Origin: DAIOEK01 sp964648485
GTDB taxonomy: Bacteria > Chloroflexota > Anaerolineae > Anaerolineales > Anaerolineaceae
Direction of reading: 5' to 3'
Assembly: GCA_964648485.1 (NCBI GenBank)
Contig: CAZYOF010000001.1
Coordinates: forward strand, 1-64,000
DNA length: 64,000 nt
Positions 33,551 through 43,337 of this stretch are shown here, piece after piece (position 1 is the first letter of the stretch; each line of letters starts with the position of its first letter). Both the position numbers and the translations under genes were made by a program. The notes beneath the pieces were generated by a model that saw only the letters and a list, made by a program, of their open reading frames with translations, did no database searches and had not been told where the DNA came from.

Positions 33551-34873
33551 ATGTTTGAAAATTTAACATCCAGATTAAATTCAGTATTTGCTCAACTACG
33601 GAAACGAGGAAAGCTCTCGGAGGCAGATGTAGATGCTGCGCTCCGTGAAGTCCGCCTTGCCTTGCTCGAGGCGGATGTTCATTATTCAGTTGTAAAAGAT
33701 TTTATAAACCGGGTGAGAGTAAGAGCCATCGGAACGGAAGTCTCACAGGCATTAAATCCCGCGCAACAAGTTATTAAAATCGTGCACGAAGAATTAGTGA
33801 ATACACTGGGAGAACCCGGCAGGTTAAACCTGGTTGGTGAGAAACCAAGGGTAATCATGTTATGTGGTTTGCAGGGATCTGGTAAAACGACGATGGCGGG
33901 TAAATTGGCAAGGTATTTGCGCAGTCAGGGTGAACGGGTTGAATTGGTTGCCGCGGATCCATACCGACCTGCAGCGGTTACCCAGCTACAAATACTGGGT
34001 GAAAAAGTTGGTGTACCGGTATATGCCCAGGCAGGCATTAAACCTCCCCAATTGGTTGAGCAATCACTCAAATCTGCCCAGAAATCAGGTGCAACAGTAC
34101 TCGTTATTGATACGGCAGGTAGATCACAGTTAGACAATGAATTAATGGATGAATTAACATCCATCAGAAAGAAAATCGAGCCAGTTGAGACACTACTGGT
34201 TGTTGATTCGATGATTGGTCAGGAAGCGTTACATGTAGCTGAAGGGTTCCGTGATTCAGTCTCGCTTACTGGTTTGATTATGACCAAAATGGATGGCGAT
34301 GCACGAGGTGGGGCGGCCATCTCGATCCGCTCTGTCACCGGGGTCCCCATTAAATTCCTCAGTACCGGGGAGAATCTTGATGCGATTGAAGCTTATATCC
34401 CCCAAAGGCTGGCATCCCGTATTTTGGGAATGGGGGATGTAATTGGATTAATTGAAAAGGCAGAAGCCGCTTTCGATCAAAACGCAGCAAAAAAACAAGC
34501 AGAAAAACTGGCGTCAGGTGGTCTAACCCTGGAAGATTTTGCTGAACAATTGAAGCAAATGCGGAAAATGGGGCCATTTTCACAGTTATTAGAGATGTTA
34601 CCAGGAAATTTAGGTTCGGCAGCACGTTCTGTATCTCCCCAAGATGCTGAAAACCAGTTAAAATTGACTGAAGCAATTATCAGTTCAATGACCCTTGCGG
34701 AAAAACGTCATCCTGATATACTAAATGCTTCAAGAAGACGTAGAATTGCGGCAGGATCGGGTACCAGTGTGGAACAAGTTAACCGGATGCTAAAACAATT
34801 CCGCGAAGCGCAAAAGTTAATTAAAACGATGCAAAAAACCGGTGGCAGAGGTATGCCCCGATTGTTTGGCTAA
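33551..34873 (+). CDS. ffh: Signal recognition particle protein
   Basis: This 440-residue SRP GTPase binds 4.5S RNA and signal sequences of nascent membrane proteins. The N domain (1-90) and the G domain with GLQGSGKT (106-113), DTAGRSQ and TKMDGDARGG are present. A Met-rich M domain (about 320-440) contains the family loop MRKMGPFSQLLEMLPG. Strong start with GAGGGTGATCC upstream. It begins a translation-related gene run that continues with rpsP. Confidence 0.97.
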   Translation: MFENLTSRLNSVFAQLRKRGKLSEADVDAALREVRLALLEADVHYSVVKDFINRVRVRAIGTEVSQALNPAQQVIKIVHEELVNTLGEPGRLNLVGEKPRVIMLCGLQGSGKTTMAGKLARYLRSQGERVELVAADPYRPAAVTQLQILGEKVGVPVYAQAGIKPPQLVEQSLKSAQKSGATVLVIDTAGRSQLDNELMDELTSIRKKIEPVETLLVVDSMIGQEALHVAEGFRDSVSLTGLIMTKMDGDARGGAAISIRSVTGVPIKFLSTGENLDAIEAYIPQRLASRILGMGDVIGLIEKAEAAFDQNAAKKQAEKLASGGLTLEDFAEQLKQMRKMGPFSQLLEMLPGNLGSAARSVSPQDAENQLKLTEAIISSMTLAEKRHPDILNASRRRRIAAGSGTSVEQVNRMLKQFREAQKLIKTMQKTGGRGMPRLFG

Positions 34874-34978
34874 AATCTGTCTTGGGAAGTTTTTCGGAAG
34901 CGTCCCTTCAACGCCCTCACTGAAATTCTGACAAGACAGTTAAAATGATTTAGATAACTAACTAGGAGAAAGTAATCA

Positions 34979-35326
34979 ATGGTTCGTATTCGTTTACGCC
35001 GTGTAGGTTTACGTGGTCAACCCAGCTATCGTATTATTGCTGCAGATAAGGAATCACCACGCGATGGTCGCTTCCTTGAAATTCTGGGATTCTACAATCC
35101 CCGCACCAATCCTTCAACCATCCAGGTAAAAGAAGACAGAGTATATGACTGGATGTCCAAGGGAGCTCAACCCAGTGATTCCGTTGTAAAGATTTTTACA
35201 ACCATCGGACTGCTGGATCGGTTTGCCCGCCTTAAAAAGGGCGAAGATATGACTGCATTGCTTGCAGAAGCTGAAGCTGCCAATGCAAAACGCGTTGTCA
35301 GCCCCAAAACCAGAATTGACCGATAA
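34979..35326 (+). CDS. rpsP: 30S ribosomal protein S16
   Basis: The 115-residue protein begins MVRIRLRRVGLRGQPSYRII, the S16 signature, and continues with DGRFLEILGFYNP and YDWMSKGAQPSDSV. AGGAGA precedes the ATG. A weak CTGACA-N17-TAGATA promoter candidate lies in the 105-base gap after ffh. The order ffh-rpsP-KH-rimM is conserved in many bacteria. Confidence 0.97.
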   Translation: MVRIRLRRVGLRGQPSYRIIAADKESPRDGRFLEILGFYNPRTNPSTIQVKEDRVYDWMSKGAQPSDSVVKIFTTIGLLDRFARLKKGEDMTALLAEAEAANAKRVVSPKTRIDR

Positions 35327-35332
35327 TTTACC

Positions 35333-35602
35333 ATGACTAATCAATATGCAGGCAAAGGCAATTCACTTAAAGAGTTGGTAGGGTATATTGCCAAATCTTT
35401 AGTCGATCAACCGGATGAGGTGGAAGTATTTGCACGAAATTCCGGTTCCAAACTTCAACTGGAATTAAAAGTAGCCAAAGAAGACATGGGCAGAGTGATC
35501 GGAAAAGGTGGAAAAGTAGCCAATGCAATGCGGGTATTACTTCGGGTTGCAGCCGCATCTGAAGGGCTGCAGGCAAATTTGGATGTAATGGAACCCAAAT
35601 GA
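35333..35602 (+). CDS. khpA: KH-domain RNA-binding protein (KhpA-type)
   Basis: The 89-residue single KH domain has the RNA-gripping loop VIGKGGKVANAMRVLL (about 60-75). It is 6 bases after rpsP and overlaps rimM by four bases. Proteins of this family bind RNA, often together with the KhpB/Jag protein. Length is typical. Confidence 0.9.
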   Translation: MTNQYAGKGNSLKELVGYIAKSLVDQPDEVEVFARNSGSKLQLELKVAKEDMGRVIGKGGKVANAMRVLLRVAAASEGLQANLDVMEPK

Positions 35603-36162
35603 GCCCAGTTCGAAATACGCGAGCAATCAGAAAGAAAAGCGACACAGTCTCGCCCGATAAGGGCGAGTCTGTCTTCATTCTGGTAGGAAAGATTCGCCGA
35701 CCGCATGGTGTATCTGGTGAAATGCTTCTTCAACCCTATTCGGAATCGGATGAGCACTTTGAATCAGGGAAAATGGTTTTTGTAGGGATGACCCATCAAC
35801 CATTTAAGATAGACACCAGCCGGGATGCAGATGCATTTAAAATTATTAAATTTACTGGTATTGAATCACCAGAAGAAGCCGGTCTATTTCGAAATAAGGA
35901 AATTTATGTTTCAGCAGAGAACCTACCACCACTCGCTGAAGGTGAGTATTATAAATACCAGCTCATTGGACTGACTGTGCAAGATGAAAAGGGGGCTAAC
36001 ATCGGTGTACTAAACGAAGTCATATTTACCGGGGCAAATGATGTATATGTTGTTATCGCAGACGATGGTCACGAAACACTTTTCCCGGCAATTCCTTCAG
36101 TTATCCTTTCAATTGATATGGAACAAAAAAGGATGACGGTCTGCCCGCAGGAATGGCTATAA
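35599..36162 (+). CDS. rimM: Ribosome maturation factor RimM
   Basis: The 187-residue protein assists 30S head assembly with S19. Core motif LVGKIRRPHGVSGEMLLQPYS begins only at residue 28; the barrel and PRC-barrel domains follow (VVIADDGHETLFPAIPSVI). The first about 27 residues are basic and unlike other RimM, and the DNA for part of it is a near-palindrome (35641-35675). The start overlaps the KH gene stop (ATGA), so the extension is probably translated. TrmD, often next to rimM, is not the next gene. Confidence 0.9.
   Translation: MSPVRNTRAIRKKSDTVSPDKGESVFILVGKIRRPHGVSGEMLLQPYSESDEHFESGKMVFVGMTHQPFKIDTSRDADAFKIIKFTGIESPEEAGLFRNKEIYVSAENLPPLAEGEYYKYQLIGLTVQDEKGANIGVLNEVIFTGANDVYVVIADDGHETLFPAIPSVILSIDMEQKRMTVCPQEWL
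35641..35675. repeat. Palindrome inside the rimM N-terminal extension
   Basis: GACACAGTCTCGCCC and GGGCGAGTCTGTCTT flank a GATAA loop: a 15-bp imperfect stem within coding sequence for the non-conserved N-terminal part of RimM. It looks like another short palindromic element that has entered a gene in frame. Confidence 0.6.
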
Positions 36163-36171
36163 TTCATAGCA

Positions 36172-37278
36172 ATGGATAAGAAGTTATATTGGATTGGCTT
36201 TAACCTGGTCAGGGGGATAGGTCCAGTCAGGCTTCAAGCACTCCTGGATTATTTTGGGTCTATCGAAGCTGCCTGGAATGCGCATGTTACTGATTTCCAA
36301 TCAGCTGGATTAAATCAGAAAACGATCGAGAGCATTCTGCAGGTACGTAACGGTCAGGATCTGAACGCTTATTATGAAAAGATTTCATCAGAAGGCATCC
36401 AGGTGTTATCTTGGGATGACGAATCCTATCCAGCCCGATTGAAAAACATACCTCATCCCCCACCTGTACTTTATATCCGTGGAGATTTACAGGTTGAAGA
36501 CCACTGGTCAGTAGCCATTGTTGGCACCCGCCGGGTAACATCTTACGGAAGGCAGGTGACAGAACAAGTGGCAGCTTATCTGGCTCGCCAGGGTATTACA
36601 GTCATCAGTGGTTTAGCCCGTGGCGTTGATGGGACTGCGCATCATACTGCACTCCAAAATGGAGGAAGGACGATAGCTGTTCTGGGCTGTGGTGTAGATC
36701 AGATATATCCTCCTGAACACCGCCAGCTTGCAGAGAAGATACTGGGAAATGGCGCGATCATCAGCGACTATCCACCTGGAACACCTCCGGATGCTGTCAA
36801 TTTCCCCCCAAGGAACAGACTTATTTCGGGTTTATCTGCTGCTGTAGTGGTTGTTGAAGCCGGAGAGACAAGCGGTGCACTCATCACTGCTACTTTTGCT
36901 GCTGAACAGGGAAAAGATGTTTTTGCTGTACCAGGCGGAATATATTCTCCACAAAGCAAAGGCACAAATAGATTGATACAACAGGGCGCATCACCATTAC
37001 TGGACCCTGCAGATATACTAGACATGATGGATATTCATCATGTGGAGCAGTATAAACAGGCATCTCTGATGCTTCCCGCAGATGAAGTGGAAAGCACCTT
37101 ATTAAAGATCATCCAGCTTGAACCAATGCAAATCGATGAAATCAAGGCACAATCGGGTTTGGCAATTGAGAAAATTTCAGCAGGATTGACAATGCTCGAA
37201 CTAAAGGGTATGGTTCGCCAGGTAAATGGTTCAGCTTATCAGGCTGTAATGGAAGATAAGGCGAATTACCAGATCTGA
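36172..37278 (+). CDS. dprA: DNA-processing protein DprA
   Basis: This 368-residue protein protects incoming single-stranded DNA and loads RecA in natural transformation. A helical N-terminal domain is followed by the Rossmann-like core (about 95-300) with VGTRRVTSYG, SGLARGVDGTAHHTAL, DYPPGTPP and FPPRNRLISGLS. A C-terminal winged-helix (about 305-365) is present. It lies 9 bases after rimM in the same operon. Competence is possible but not shown by this gene alone. Confidence 0.94.
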   Translation: MDKKLYWIGFNLVRGIGPVRLQALLDYFGSIEAAWNAHVTDFQSAGLNQKTIESILQVRNGQDLNAYYEKISSEGIQVLSWDDESYPARLKNIPHPPPVLYIRGDLQVEDHWSVAIVGTRRVTSYGRQVTEQVAAYLARQGITVISGLARGVDGTAHHTALQNGGRTIAVLGCGVDQIYPPEHRQLAEKILGNGAIISDYPPGTPPDAVNFPPRNRLISGLSAAVVVVEAGETSGALITATFAAEQGKDVFAVPGGIYSPQSKGTNRLIQQGASPLLDPADILDMMDIHHVEQYKQASLMLPADEVESTLLKIIQLEPMQIDEIKAQSGLAIEKISAGLTMLELKGMVRQVNGSAYQAVMEDKANYQI

Positions 37279-37285
37279 GGTTACA

Positions 37286-38374
37286 ATGAAAGACTATTAT
37301 GCAGTAATTATGGCGGGTGGAGGTGGAACACGCTTGTGGCCGCTCTCCCGAAAAAAACAACCAAAGCAAATGCTGAAAATTTTTGGAGAGCAAACTCTCT
37401 TCCAAATAGCAGTAAATCGGTTACATGGATTATTTCAAGACCAAAATATCTGTGTTGTCACAACCCAAGATCAGTTCGACAAGCTGTCTCCCACAGCACC
37501 TCAATTGAAGAAAGATCAGTATTTACTGGAACCTGAACCGAAAGGAACTGCTGCAGTAATTGGATTGGCAGCTATAAGACTCTTCAGACAAAACCCGGAA
37601 GCGGTTATGGCTGTATTAACCGCAGATCACATAATTCAAAATATCAAACTCTTCCATGCTGCATTAAGTCAGGCATACCAACTTGCTCAGGAAGGATTTC
37701 TTGTCACATTGGGAATGGTTCCCAATCAACCCTCGACTGGATATGGATATATTCAAAAGGGGGAAGTAGTTCCATCTGCACAAGATTTAGTTGCAAATCG
37801 GGTTATCCGTTTTGTCGAAAAACCTGATTATGACACGGCTGTTCAATACCTCAAATCAGGTGAATATTTATGGAATGGGGGAATGTTTTTTTGGCGTGTG
37901 GATAAAATCCTTGATGAATTCCAAAAGCAGATGCCTGAATTATTCGACTTCCTGCAGAAGATAAACCATAGGTGGGATGAATCAGGTGATGATGCACCTT
38001 TTGATGAAATCTGGAAAGATATCAAACCGCAGACTGTAGACTATGGCATTATGGAACATGCGGAAAATGTGACGGTCATCCCTTTAAAAGACTTAGGTTG
38101 GAATGATGTTGGTAGTTGGGATTCACTCTCTGAAGTCATAAATACTGATGAATATGGTAATATCATGCTCGCAAACACAAACAGCACCCTTGATACACAA
38201 GGCTGCATTGTTTATGAAGATGATCCTAAAAAACTGATTTCTGTTCTGGGTGTTAAGGATTTGGTGGTTATTGATACACCGGATGCGTTGTTAATATGTC
38301 CTCGCTCAGAGGCACAGCGAATTCGTGAAGTGGTAGCTGATGTCAAACTCAAGCACCAGGAACGATACCTCTAG
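37286..38374 (+). CDS. manC: Mannose-1-phosphate guanylyltransferase
   Basis: The 362-residue nucleotidyltransferase makes GDP-mannose from mannose-1-phosphate and GTP. The motif VIMAGGGGTRLWPLSRKKQPKQ in the first 28 residues and ADHII, GYGYIQ, RFVEKPD, LWNGGMFFW all match the family. The isomerase half of bifunctional enzymes is absent, so it is the single-domain type. It lies 7 bases after dprA and 11 before topA. Confidence 0.93.
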   Translation: MKDYYAVIMAGGGGTRLWPLSRKKQPKQMLKIFGEQTLFQIAVNRLHGLFQDQNICVVTTQDQFDKLSPTAPQLKKDQYLLEPEPKGTAAVIGLAAIRLFRQNPEAVMAVLTADHIIQNIKLFHAALSQAYQLAQEGFLVTLGMVPNQPSTGYGYIQKGEVVPSAQDLVANRVIRFVEKPDYDTAVQYLKSGEYLWNGGMFFWRVDKILDEFQKQMPELFDFLQKINHRWDESGDDAPFDEIWKDIKPQTVDYGIMEHAENVTVIPLKDLGWNDVGSWDSLSEVINTDEYGNIMLANTNSTLDTQGCIVYEDDPKKLISVLGVKDLVVIDTPDALLICPRSEAQRIREVVADVKLKHQERYL

Positions 38375-38385
38375 GAGGATATGTA

Positions 38386-40719
38386 GTGGAAGCTTATTGT
38401 CTTAAATGCAAAACGCACAGGCAGATGGAGAATCCAACGCCTGTATATAACAGTAATGGTACGCCTGCGACCAAAGGAAAATGCCCTGAATGTGGAACCA
38501 CCATGTTTAAGATGGGGCGCACACCAGAGCATGATGGTCTTCCTGTCCCAGTGGTCCAACCCAAAAACAATAAGAAGGAACCTGCCAGAAATGGAAAGCT
38601 GGTGATTGTAGAATCTCCTGCCAAAGCTAAAACCGTCGGCAGATTTCTGGGAAAAGAATATACAGTCCGTGCTTCGGTAGGACACGTACGTGACCTGCTT
38701 CGATCAGATCTCTCAGTGGATGTGGAAAATAATTTCACCCCGCGCTACCGTGTTCCCAATGAGAAAAGAATTGTTGTTAAAGAATTAAAGGAACTGGTGA
38801 GGCGGTCGAAAGAAGTATACCTGGCAACAGACCCTGACCGGGAAGGCGAAGCGATTGCCTGGCATCTGAGAGAAGCAGCCGAGATCCCTGAAGAAATCTC
38901 TCAAAGGGTAGTTTTTCATGAAATCACCGAGACAGCCATTCATGATGCATTCAATCATCCTCGTCATATAAATTTAGACCTTGTCAATGCTCAACAAGCC
39001 AGGCGTATTCTGGACAGATTAGTCGGCTATAATCTGAGCCCGCTTCTCTGGGAGAAGGTGCGGTCACGTTTATCCGCTGGCAGGGTACAATCAGTCGCTT
39101 TGCGCCTGATTGTAGAGCGCGAACGCGAAATTGATGCCTTCATCCCGCAGGAATACTGGTCTATCCTGGCTGAATTCCGTCAAGAAGGTGGTCAACATGA
39201 TTATGTTGCCAAGCTTGCAAAAATCGACCAGCAGGATAAAACGAATGAGTTGACCAGCAAAGATGTTGTCGATCCTATTGTGGCGGATATTCTCAAAGCA
39301 GCTTACACAATCACAAAAATAAAACGCGGGGAGCGAAAACGCAAACCATCCGCTCCCTTTACCACCAGCACTTTACAGCAAGAAGCTTCACGTAAATTGG
39401 GTTATACCGCCAGACGCACTATGGCGCTGGCGCAGCAATTATATGAAGGCATTGATGTGGGTGACGGCGGCAATACCGGTTTGATCACCTATATGCGTAC
39501 AGATTCCACCCAGATAGCGAAACAGGCTCAGGATGAAGCCCGGGATTACATCAAAAGACGGCATGGTGGTGATTTTGTCCCATCCACACCTCCCATTTAT
39601 AAAACCCGTACAGCAGGGGCACAAGAAGCTCATGAAGCAATCCGCCCAACTTCGGTTTTTAGAGAGCCGGAGAGTGTAAAACATTTTCTTGGACGAGATC
39701 AATACCGGTTGTATCAATTGATCTGGCAGCGCTTTGTAGCCTCGCAAATGGAGAGCGCCATCTACGATACACTCTCTGTTGAGATTGAGGGAACTGGACA
39801 GGAGCATTCCTATCTATTTCGAACCGCTGGATCTACTGTAAGGTTCCCGGGGTATCTGGTAGTTTACGAAGAAGCTGCCGATGAAGATGCTTTCAAGGAT
39901 GAAGGTGAGGATAATAAGATACCTGCCTATCTGGAAGAAGGGAAAAAGCAGAATTTGCAGCGGATAGATCCGGAACAGCATTTTACTCAACCCCCACCAC
40001 GCTACACAGAAGCAACACTGGTACAGAAGCTGGAAGAGAATGGCATCGGACGTCCATCTACGTATGCACCTATCATTTCTACGATCCAGGACCGTGGATA
40101 TGTTATCCGCGACCAGAAACGATTATTCCCGACAGATACCGGGATTCTTGTAAATGATCTGCTGGTTGAACACTTTCCAGGTCTGATCGATGTGGGATTT
40201 TCTGCCACCATGGAAGATGATCTTGATCTGATTGCAGATGGCGAAAAGGAATGGGTGGAAGTCATCCGTGAGTTCTATACTCCATTCGCTGAACAGGTCA
40301 AAATTGCCCAGGCAGAGATGCCCGAAGTTAAGACGGAGCCTGAAAAAGTTGGGCGGGCGTGCCCGCAGTGTGGCGGTGATCTTGTAATCAGGTGGGGAAG
40401 ATTTGGCAAGTTCATCAGTTGTAGCACTTTCCCCGCATGCCGATATACAGAGGCAATACTGCAAAAAATTGGTGTTACCTGCCCGAAAGATGGTGGTGAT
40501 TTGGTAGAAAGGAAAACACGGAAAAACCGGGCGTTCTATGGATGTTCCAATTACCCGACCTGTGATTTTACTTCCTGGAAAAGGCCAATTGTAAATCCCT
40601 GTCCTTCGTGTGGAGGATTACTAACGATACAGAATAAACGAGAAGCTCAATGCACAGCGTGTAATGAGACTTTTTTGCTGGATTCACTGCCAGAAACCGC
40701 AAAAGACCAAGCGGCATAA
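38386..40719 (+). CDS. topA: DNA topoisomerase I with N-terminal zinc-ribbon domain
   Basis: The 777-residue type IA topoisomerase starts at GTG 38386. Residues 1-50 form an extra Cys-rich domain (CLKC, CPECGT; the DUF5679 type), then the TOPRIM domain begins at about 70 (LVIVESPAKAKT, DPDREGE at 149-155). The catalytic Tyr369 lies in GLITYMRTDST. C-terminal zinc ribbons follow (CPQCGGDLVIRWGRFGKF; CPKDGGDLVERK, with Asp in place of a Cys; CPSCGG). The N-terminal fusion is unusual for topA; the GTG is supported by AGGAGG just upstream. Confidence 0.93.
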   Translation: MEAYCLKCKTHRQMENPTPVYNSNGTPATKGKCPECGTTMFKMGRTPEHDGLPVPVVQPKNNKKEPARNGKLVIVESPAKAKTVGRFLGKEYTVRASVGHVRDLLRSDLSVDVENNFTPRYRVPNEKRIVVKELKELVRRSKEVYLATDPDREGEAIAWHLREAAEIPEEISQRVVFHEITETAIHDAFNHPRHINLDLVNAQQARRILDRLVGYNLSPLLWEKVRSRLSAGRVQSVALRLIVEREREIDAFIPQEYWSILAEFRQEGGQHDYVAKLAKIDQQDKTNELTSKDVVDPIVADILKAAYTITKIKRGERKRKPSAPFTTSTLQQEASRKLGYTARRTMALAQQLYEGIDVGDGGNTGLITYMRTDSTQIAKQAQDEARDYIKRRHGGDFVPSTPPIYKTRTAGAQEAHEAIRPTSVFREPESVKHFLGRDQYRLYQLIWQRFVASQMESAIYDTLSVEIEGTGQEHSYLFRTAGSTVRFPGYLVVYEEAADEDAFKDEGEDNKIPAYLEEGKKQNLQRIDPEQHFTQPPPRYTEATLVQKLEENGIGRPSTYAPIISTIQDRGYVIRDQKRLFPTDTGILVNDLLVEHFPGLIDVGFSATMEDDLDLIADGEKEWVEVIREFYTPFAEQVKIAQAEMPEVKTEPEKVGRACPQCGGDLVIRWGRFGKFISCSTFPACRYTEAILQKIGVTCPKDGGDLVERKTRKNRAFYGCSNYPTCDFTSWKRPIVNPCPSCGGLLTIQNKREAQCTACNETFLLDSLPETAKDQAA

Positions 40720-40802
40720 AGGTTGCACCTTTCCTGTAAGCCATGAATTATTAGCCAATTATTCATGAATTCGAGAATTATTACGCGAGCAGGAGAAACA
40801 TA

Positions 40803-41906
40803 ATGGATAGAATAAAGGAATATCTGGAGCATCCATGGGCGAAACCGGCGCTGTATTTGCTGGTGGGTATCCTGGTTGGATGGTTTGTTTTTGGATGGGG
40901 GCTTTTCCCGGTCGAGTGGACAGATGCCACTCCTGCCTATCTGCGTGAAGATCTGAAAGTTGATTACTTGCGCATGTCCATTGATTCCTATGGAGTCAAT
41001 GGTGACACTTCTCTGGCAAAACAGAGATGGGGTAATTTGGGTGATGACGCGGTTGCCCTCTTCCAGAAAGTACAGGATGATCCCAGAGGCGCCAAACTCT
41101 CTGCTTTAACTGGTTTCGCAAAAGTAGTGGATACCAGCGTATCTCAATCCATCTCTTCTGAAGCAAAAAACGCAGAAACTGAAAGCAGTAATAACGATAC
41201 CCCTTCAGTTAAGGAAGAAACCACTACCAGCACTGAGGCGGAAACCGTATTTGGGGCATTACCAACGCAGGCACCCAAGAAAAACCCGATGATGCCGGTC
41301 GCACTTGGCGCGTTCTGTGTGCTGAGTGTGGTTTTAGTTTTTGCAGTAGGGTATATCTTCCTCAAGCGGGGTGGCAAACTGGGCCGGAAACCTGCCCGCG
41401 CTGAAGCAATTCCATCCCAACCCTATGTTCCTGAAAATGTTGCTGATAAAGGCGCGGAATATTTCCGGCCGTCAAGTGAAGCGCCGGTCTCACAGTTTAT
41501 GACCACCTATATGGCGGGGGATGAACAGTACGATGACTCTTTCAGCATTGACAACCCCATTGGTGAATTTTTAGGCGAGTGCGGAGTAGGTATTACTGAG
41601 ACCATCGGCGTGGGAGAACCCAAGAAAACGGCTGCATTTGAAGTGTGGTTGTTTGACAAAAACGACATTCAGACGGTCACCAAAGTTCTGATGAGTGAAC
41701 ACACTTTCAATGATCCCTCGCTGCAGCAGAAACTGCTTTCCAAGGGAGAACCCATTCTGGCAGAACCCGGCAAGCGTATTCTGCTGGAGACGGCCACCCT
41801 GCAACTGGAAGCCCGCATTGTAGATATGAGCTACGGGCAGGGACCGCTGCCACAGAACAGCTACTTTGAACGGCTTACGCTCGAACTGGCGGTCTGGACG
41901 AAATAA
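40803..41906 (+). CDS. Membrane protein of unknown function
   Basis: The 367-residue protein has an N-terminal transmembrane helix (about 14-36), a helical extracytoplasmic part, a Ser/Thr/Glu-rich linker (about 115-155) and a second helix (about 161-187). A cytoplasmic C-terminal domain (about 230-367) follows, rich in beta strands. I do not recognise the family. AGGAGA precedes the ATG. It is a single gene after topA, closed by a strong terminator. Chloroflexota genomes often hold such proteins; this is recollection, not a search. Confidence 0.6.
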   Translation: MDRIKEYLEHPWAKPALYLLVGILVGWFVFGWGLFPVEWTDATPAYLREDLKVDYLRMSIDSYGVNGDTSLAKQRWGNLGDDAVALFQKVQDDPRGAKLSALTGFAKVVDTSVSQSISSEAKNAETESSNNDTPSVKEETTTSTEAETVFGALPTQAPKKNPMMPVALGAFCVLSVVLVFAVGYIFLKRGGKLGRKPARAEAIPSQPYVPENVADKGAEYFRPSSEAPVSQFMTTYMAGDEQYDDSFSIDNPIGEFLGECGVGITETIGVGEPKKTAAFEVWLFDKNDIQTVTKVLMSEHTFNDPSLQQKLLSKGEPILAEPGKRILLETATLQLEARIVDMSYGQGPLPQNSYFERLTLELAVWTK

Positions 41907-41924
41907 TCTACAATATAATAAATA

Positions 41925-41962
41925 AAAAGGACGGCATCTCGAATATGAGACCGTCCTTTTTT
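41925..41962. terminator. Bidirectional terminator
   Basis: AAAAGGACGG...CCGTCCTTTT with inner TCTC/GAGA pairing and T-run on the plus strand and A-run on the left. It serves the 40803 gene and the convergent GT87 gene. Confidence 0.85.
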
Positions 41963-41985
41963 ATTCGACACTTAAATGGATAATC

Positions 41986-43287
41986 CTAGTTATCTGGTTT
42001 TAGCGAATTAACCTGATTTTTGGATTTAATAATTTCTAGGATGACGATTGATACAAACATCAAGAATACAAAAGGGAATGAGTTTTGCAAAAATACTGGC
42101 TTATATATCCATGAAAAACTAGTGATGCTGTAACTGACCGAAATGAGTGAAACCATAACAATCCCCAAACCAATTCTTGATGATATCCAACCCTTAATCT
42201 CTTCAAAATAATAGAACAATACTACGCCGCTGATTGCACACAAGAAGGGTAACTTGTAATCTCTGCTGGCTGGAGGCAGAATCATCATACCGAGGATGCA
42301 TAAATAAAATAGAGGAAGATTTAGTTGTGATAATTGTCTTTTTCGATAGGCATGGATAAAAATGAATATGATCGCTGCAATCACAATCATCGCAATGAAT
42401 AACTTTATAACCAGTAATAATCGTGTTCCAAACATATCGTCCAAGAAGTTTTTATTGAGCCATTCCAGGTAATTATTAATTCCATGATCTCTGGTGTACC
42501 CTGAACCATCGACCTGGGTATTAACTGAACGAAGAAATTCCCAAAATCCATTGATACCCATCAGGAACATTAAAGACACATTCGAAATTCCTATCAAAAT
42601 TATCCGTTTGAAATTGTTCGGCACGGAATCACGATTATCAATAAACAAAAGAATGAGTATTACTGGATATAGTTTGAATTGGATAGATACTGTCAAAAGA
42701 AGATAGGATATTAATCTAACCTTGGGAAATCTCCAAAAGATTATGACTGCTGCCAAACCTAAAGCCAGTGATATCACATTAAAGTTGCCCCGCTCCAACT
42801 CAAACTGTAATCCATAACCCAATAATCCTGTTATAAAAACAAAAAGAACGCTAATCGGGATAGTTTTCTTTTTCAGAATCAGTAATGGGAATGCAAATCC
42901 GATAAAGATGAAACTGATTATGGTTGCACCAAATATCACTTTGTAATAATCAGCAATGGAAAGGTTGAGGGCAAACACAGGCGCCATGGAAAAAGTGAAA
43001 AGAGGAGGGAATGGATTATTGAGGAATTTATTTTGTGGGGAATCACCGAAGTAAGCCGATTTATGCTCTATAAAAAAGCGTTCACCGAATCGATAATAGA
43101 TTGCGGCATCACCTCCGATGGTTTCATTGGCAGGTATGTATTGGGGAAAAACCATTTTGCCTTTTTTATGAAAAAAGACCGTAGAAAAAAAGAAGGTGCT
43201 GGCAATCAAATAGGAAATGATCAGAATGTAACCCAAATCTAATTGATTACGTTCAGAGTTATCTGAGTGATTAGATTCAGTTTTCAT
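41986..43287 (-). CDS. GT87-type membrane glycosyltransferase (DUF2029)
   Basis: This 433-residue integral membrane protein has about 10-11 hydrophobic helices. It fits the DUF2029/GT87 family of polyprenol-phosphate-sugar-dependent transferases. The acidic YRFGERFFIEHKSAYFGD and FNNPFPPLF segment early in the first loop matches the catalytic-loop style, with Glu and Asp. It is AT-rich compared with its neighbours. Probably adds mannose or another hexose to a lipid-linked glycan; donor and acceptor unknown. Confidence 0.72.
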   Translation of the reverse strand: MKTESNHSDNSERNQLDLGYILIISYLIASTFFFSTVFFHKKGKMVFPQYIPANETIGGDAAIYYRFGERFFIEHKSAYFGDSPQNKFLNNPFPPLFTFSMAPVFALNLSIADYYKVIFGATIISFIFIGFAFPLLILKKKTIPISVLFVFITGLLGYGLQFELERGNFNVISLALGLAAVIIFWRFPKVRLISYLLLTVSIQFKLYPVILILLFIDNRDSVPNNFKRIILIGISNVSLMFLMGINGFWEFLRSVNTQVDGSGYTRDHGINNYLEWLNKNFLDDMFGTRLLLVIKLFIAMIVIAAIIFIFIHAYRKRQLSQLNLPLFYLCILGMMILPPASRDYKLPFLCAISGVVLFYYFEEIKGWISSRIGLGIVMVSLISVSYSITSFSWIYKPVFLQNSFPFVFLMFVSIVILEIIKSKNQVNSLKPDN

Positions 43288-43337
43288 ATATATTCGTTAT
43301 CAATTGTTGATACGGTTTTATCTTAGTGGGATGAGCA

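Noticed and set aside
34874..34978. A terminator after ffh that would split the operon
   Set aside because: I found no stable hairpin with a T-run in the 105-base gap; only a weak promoter candidate lies there.
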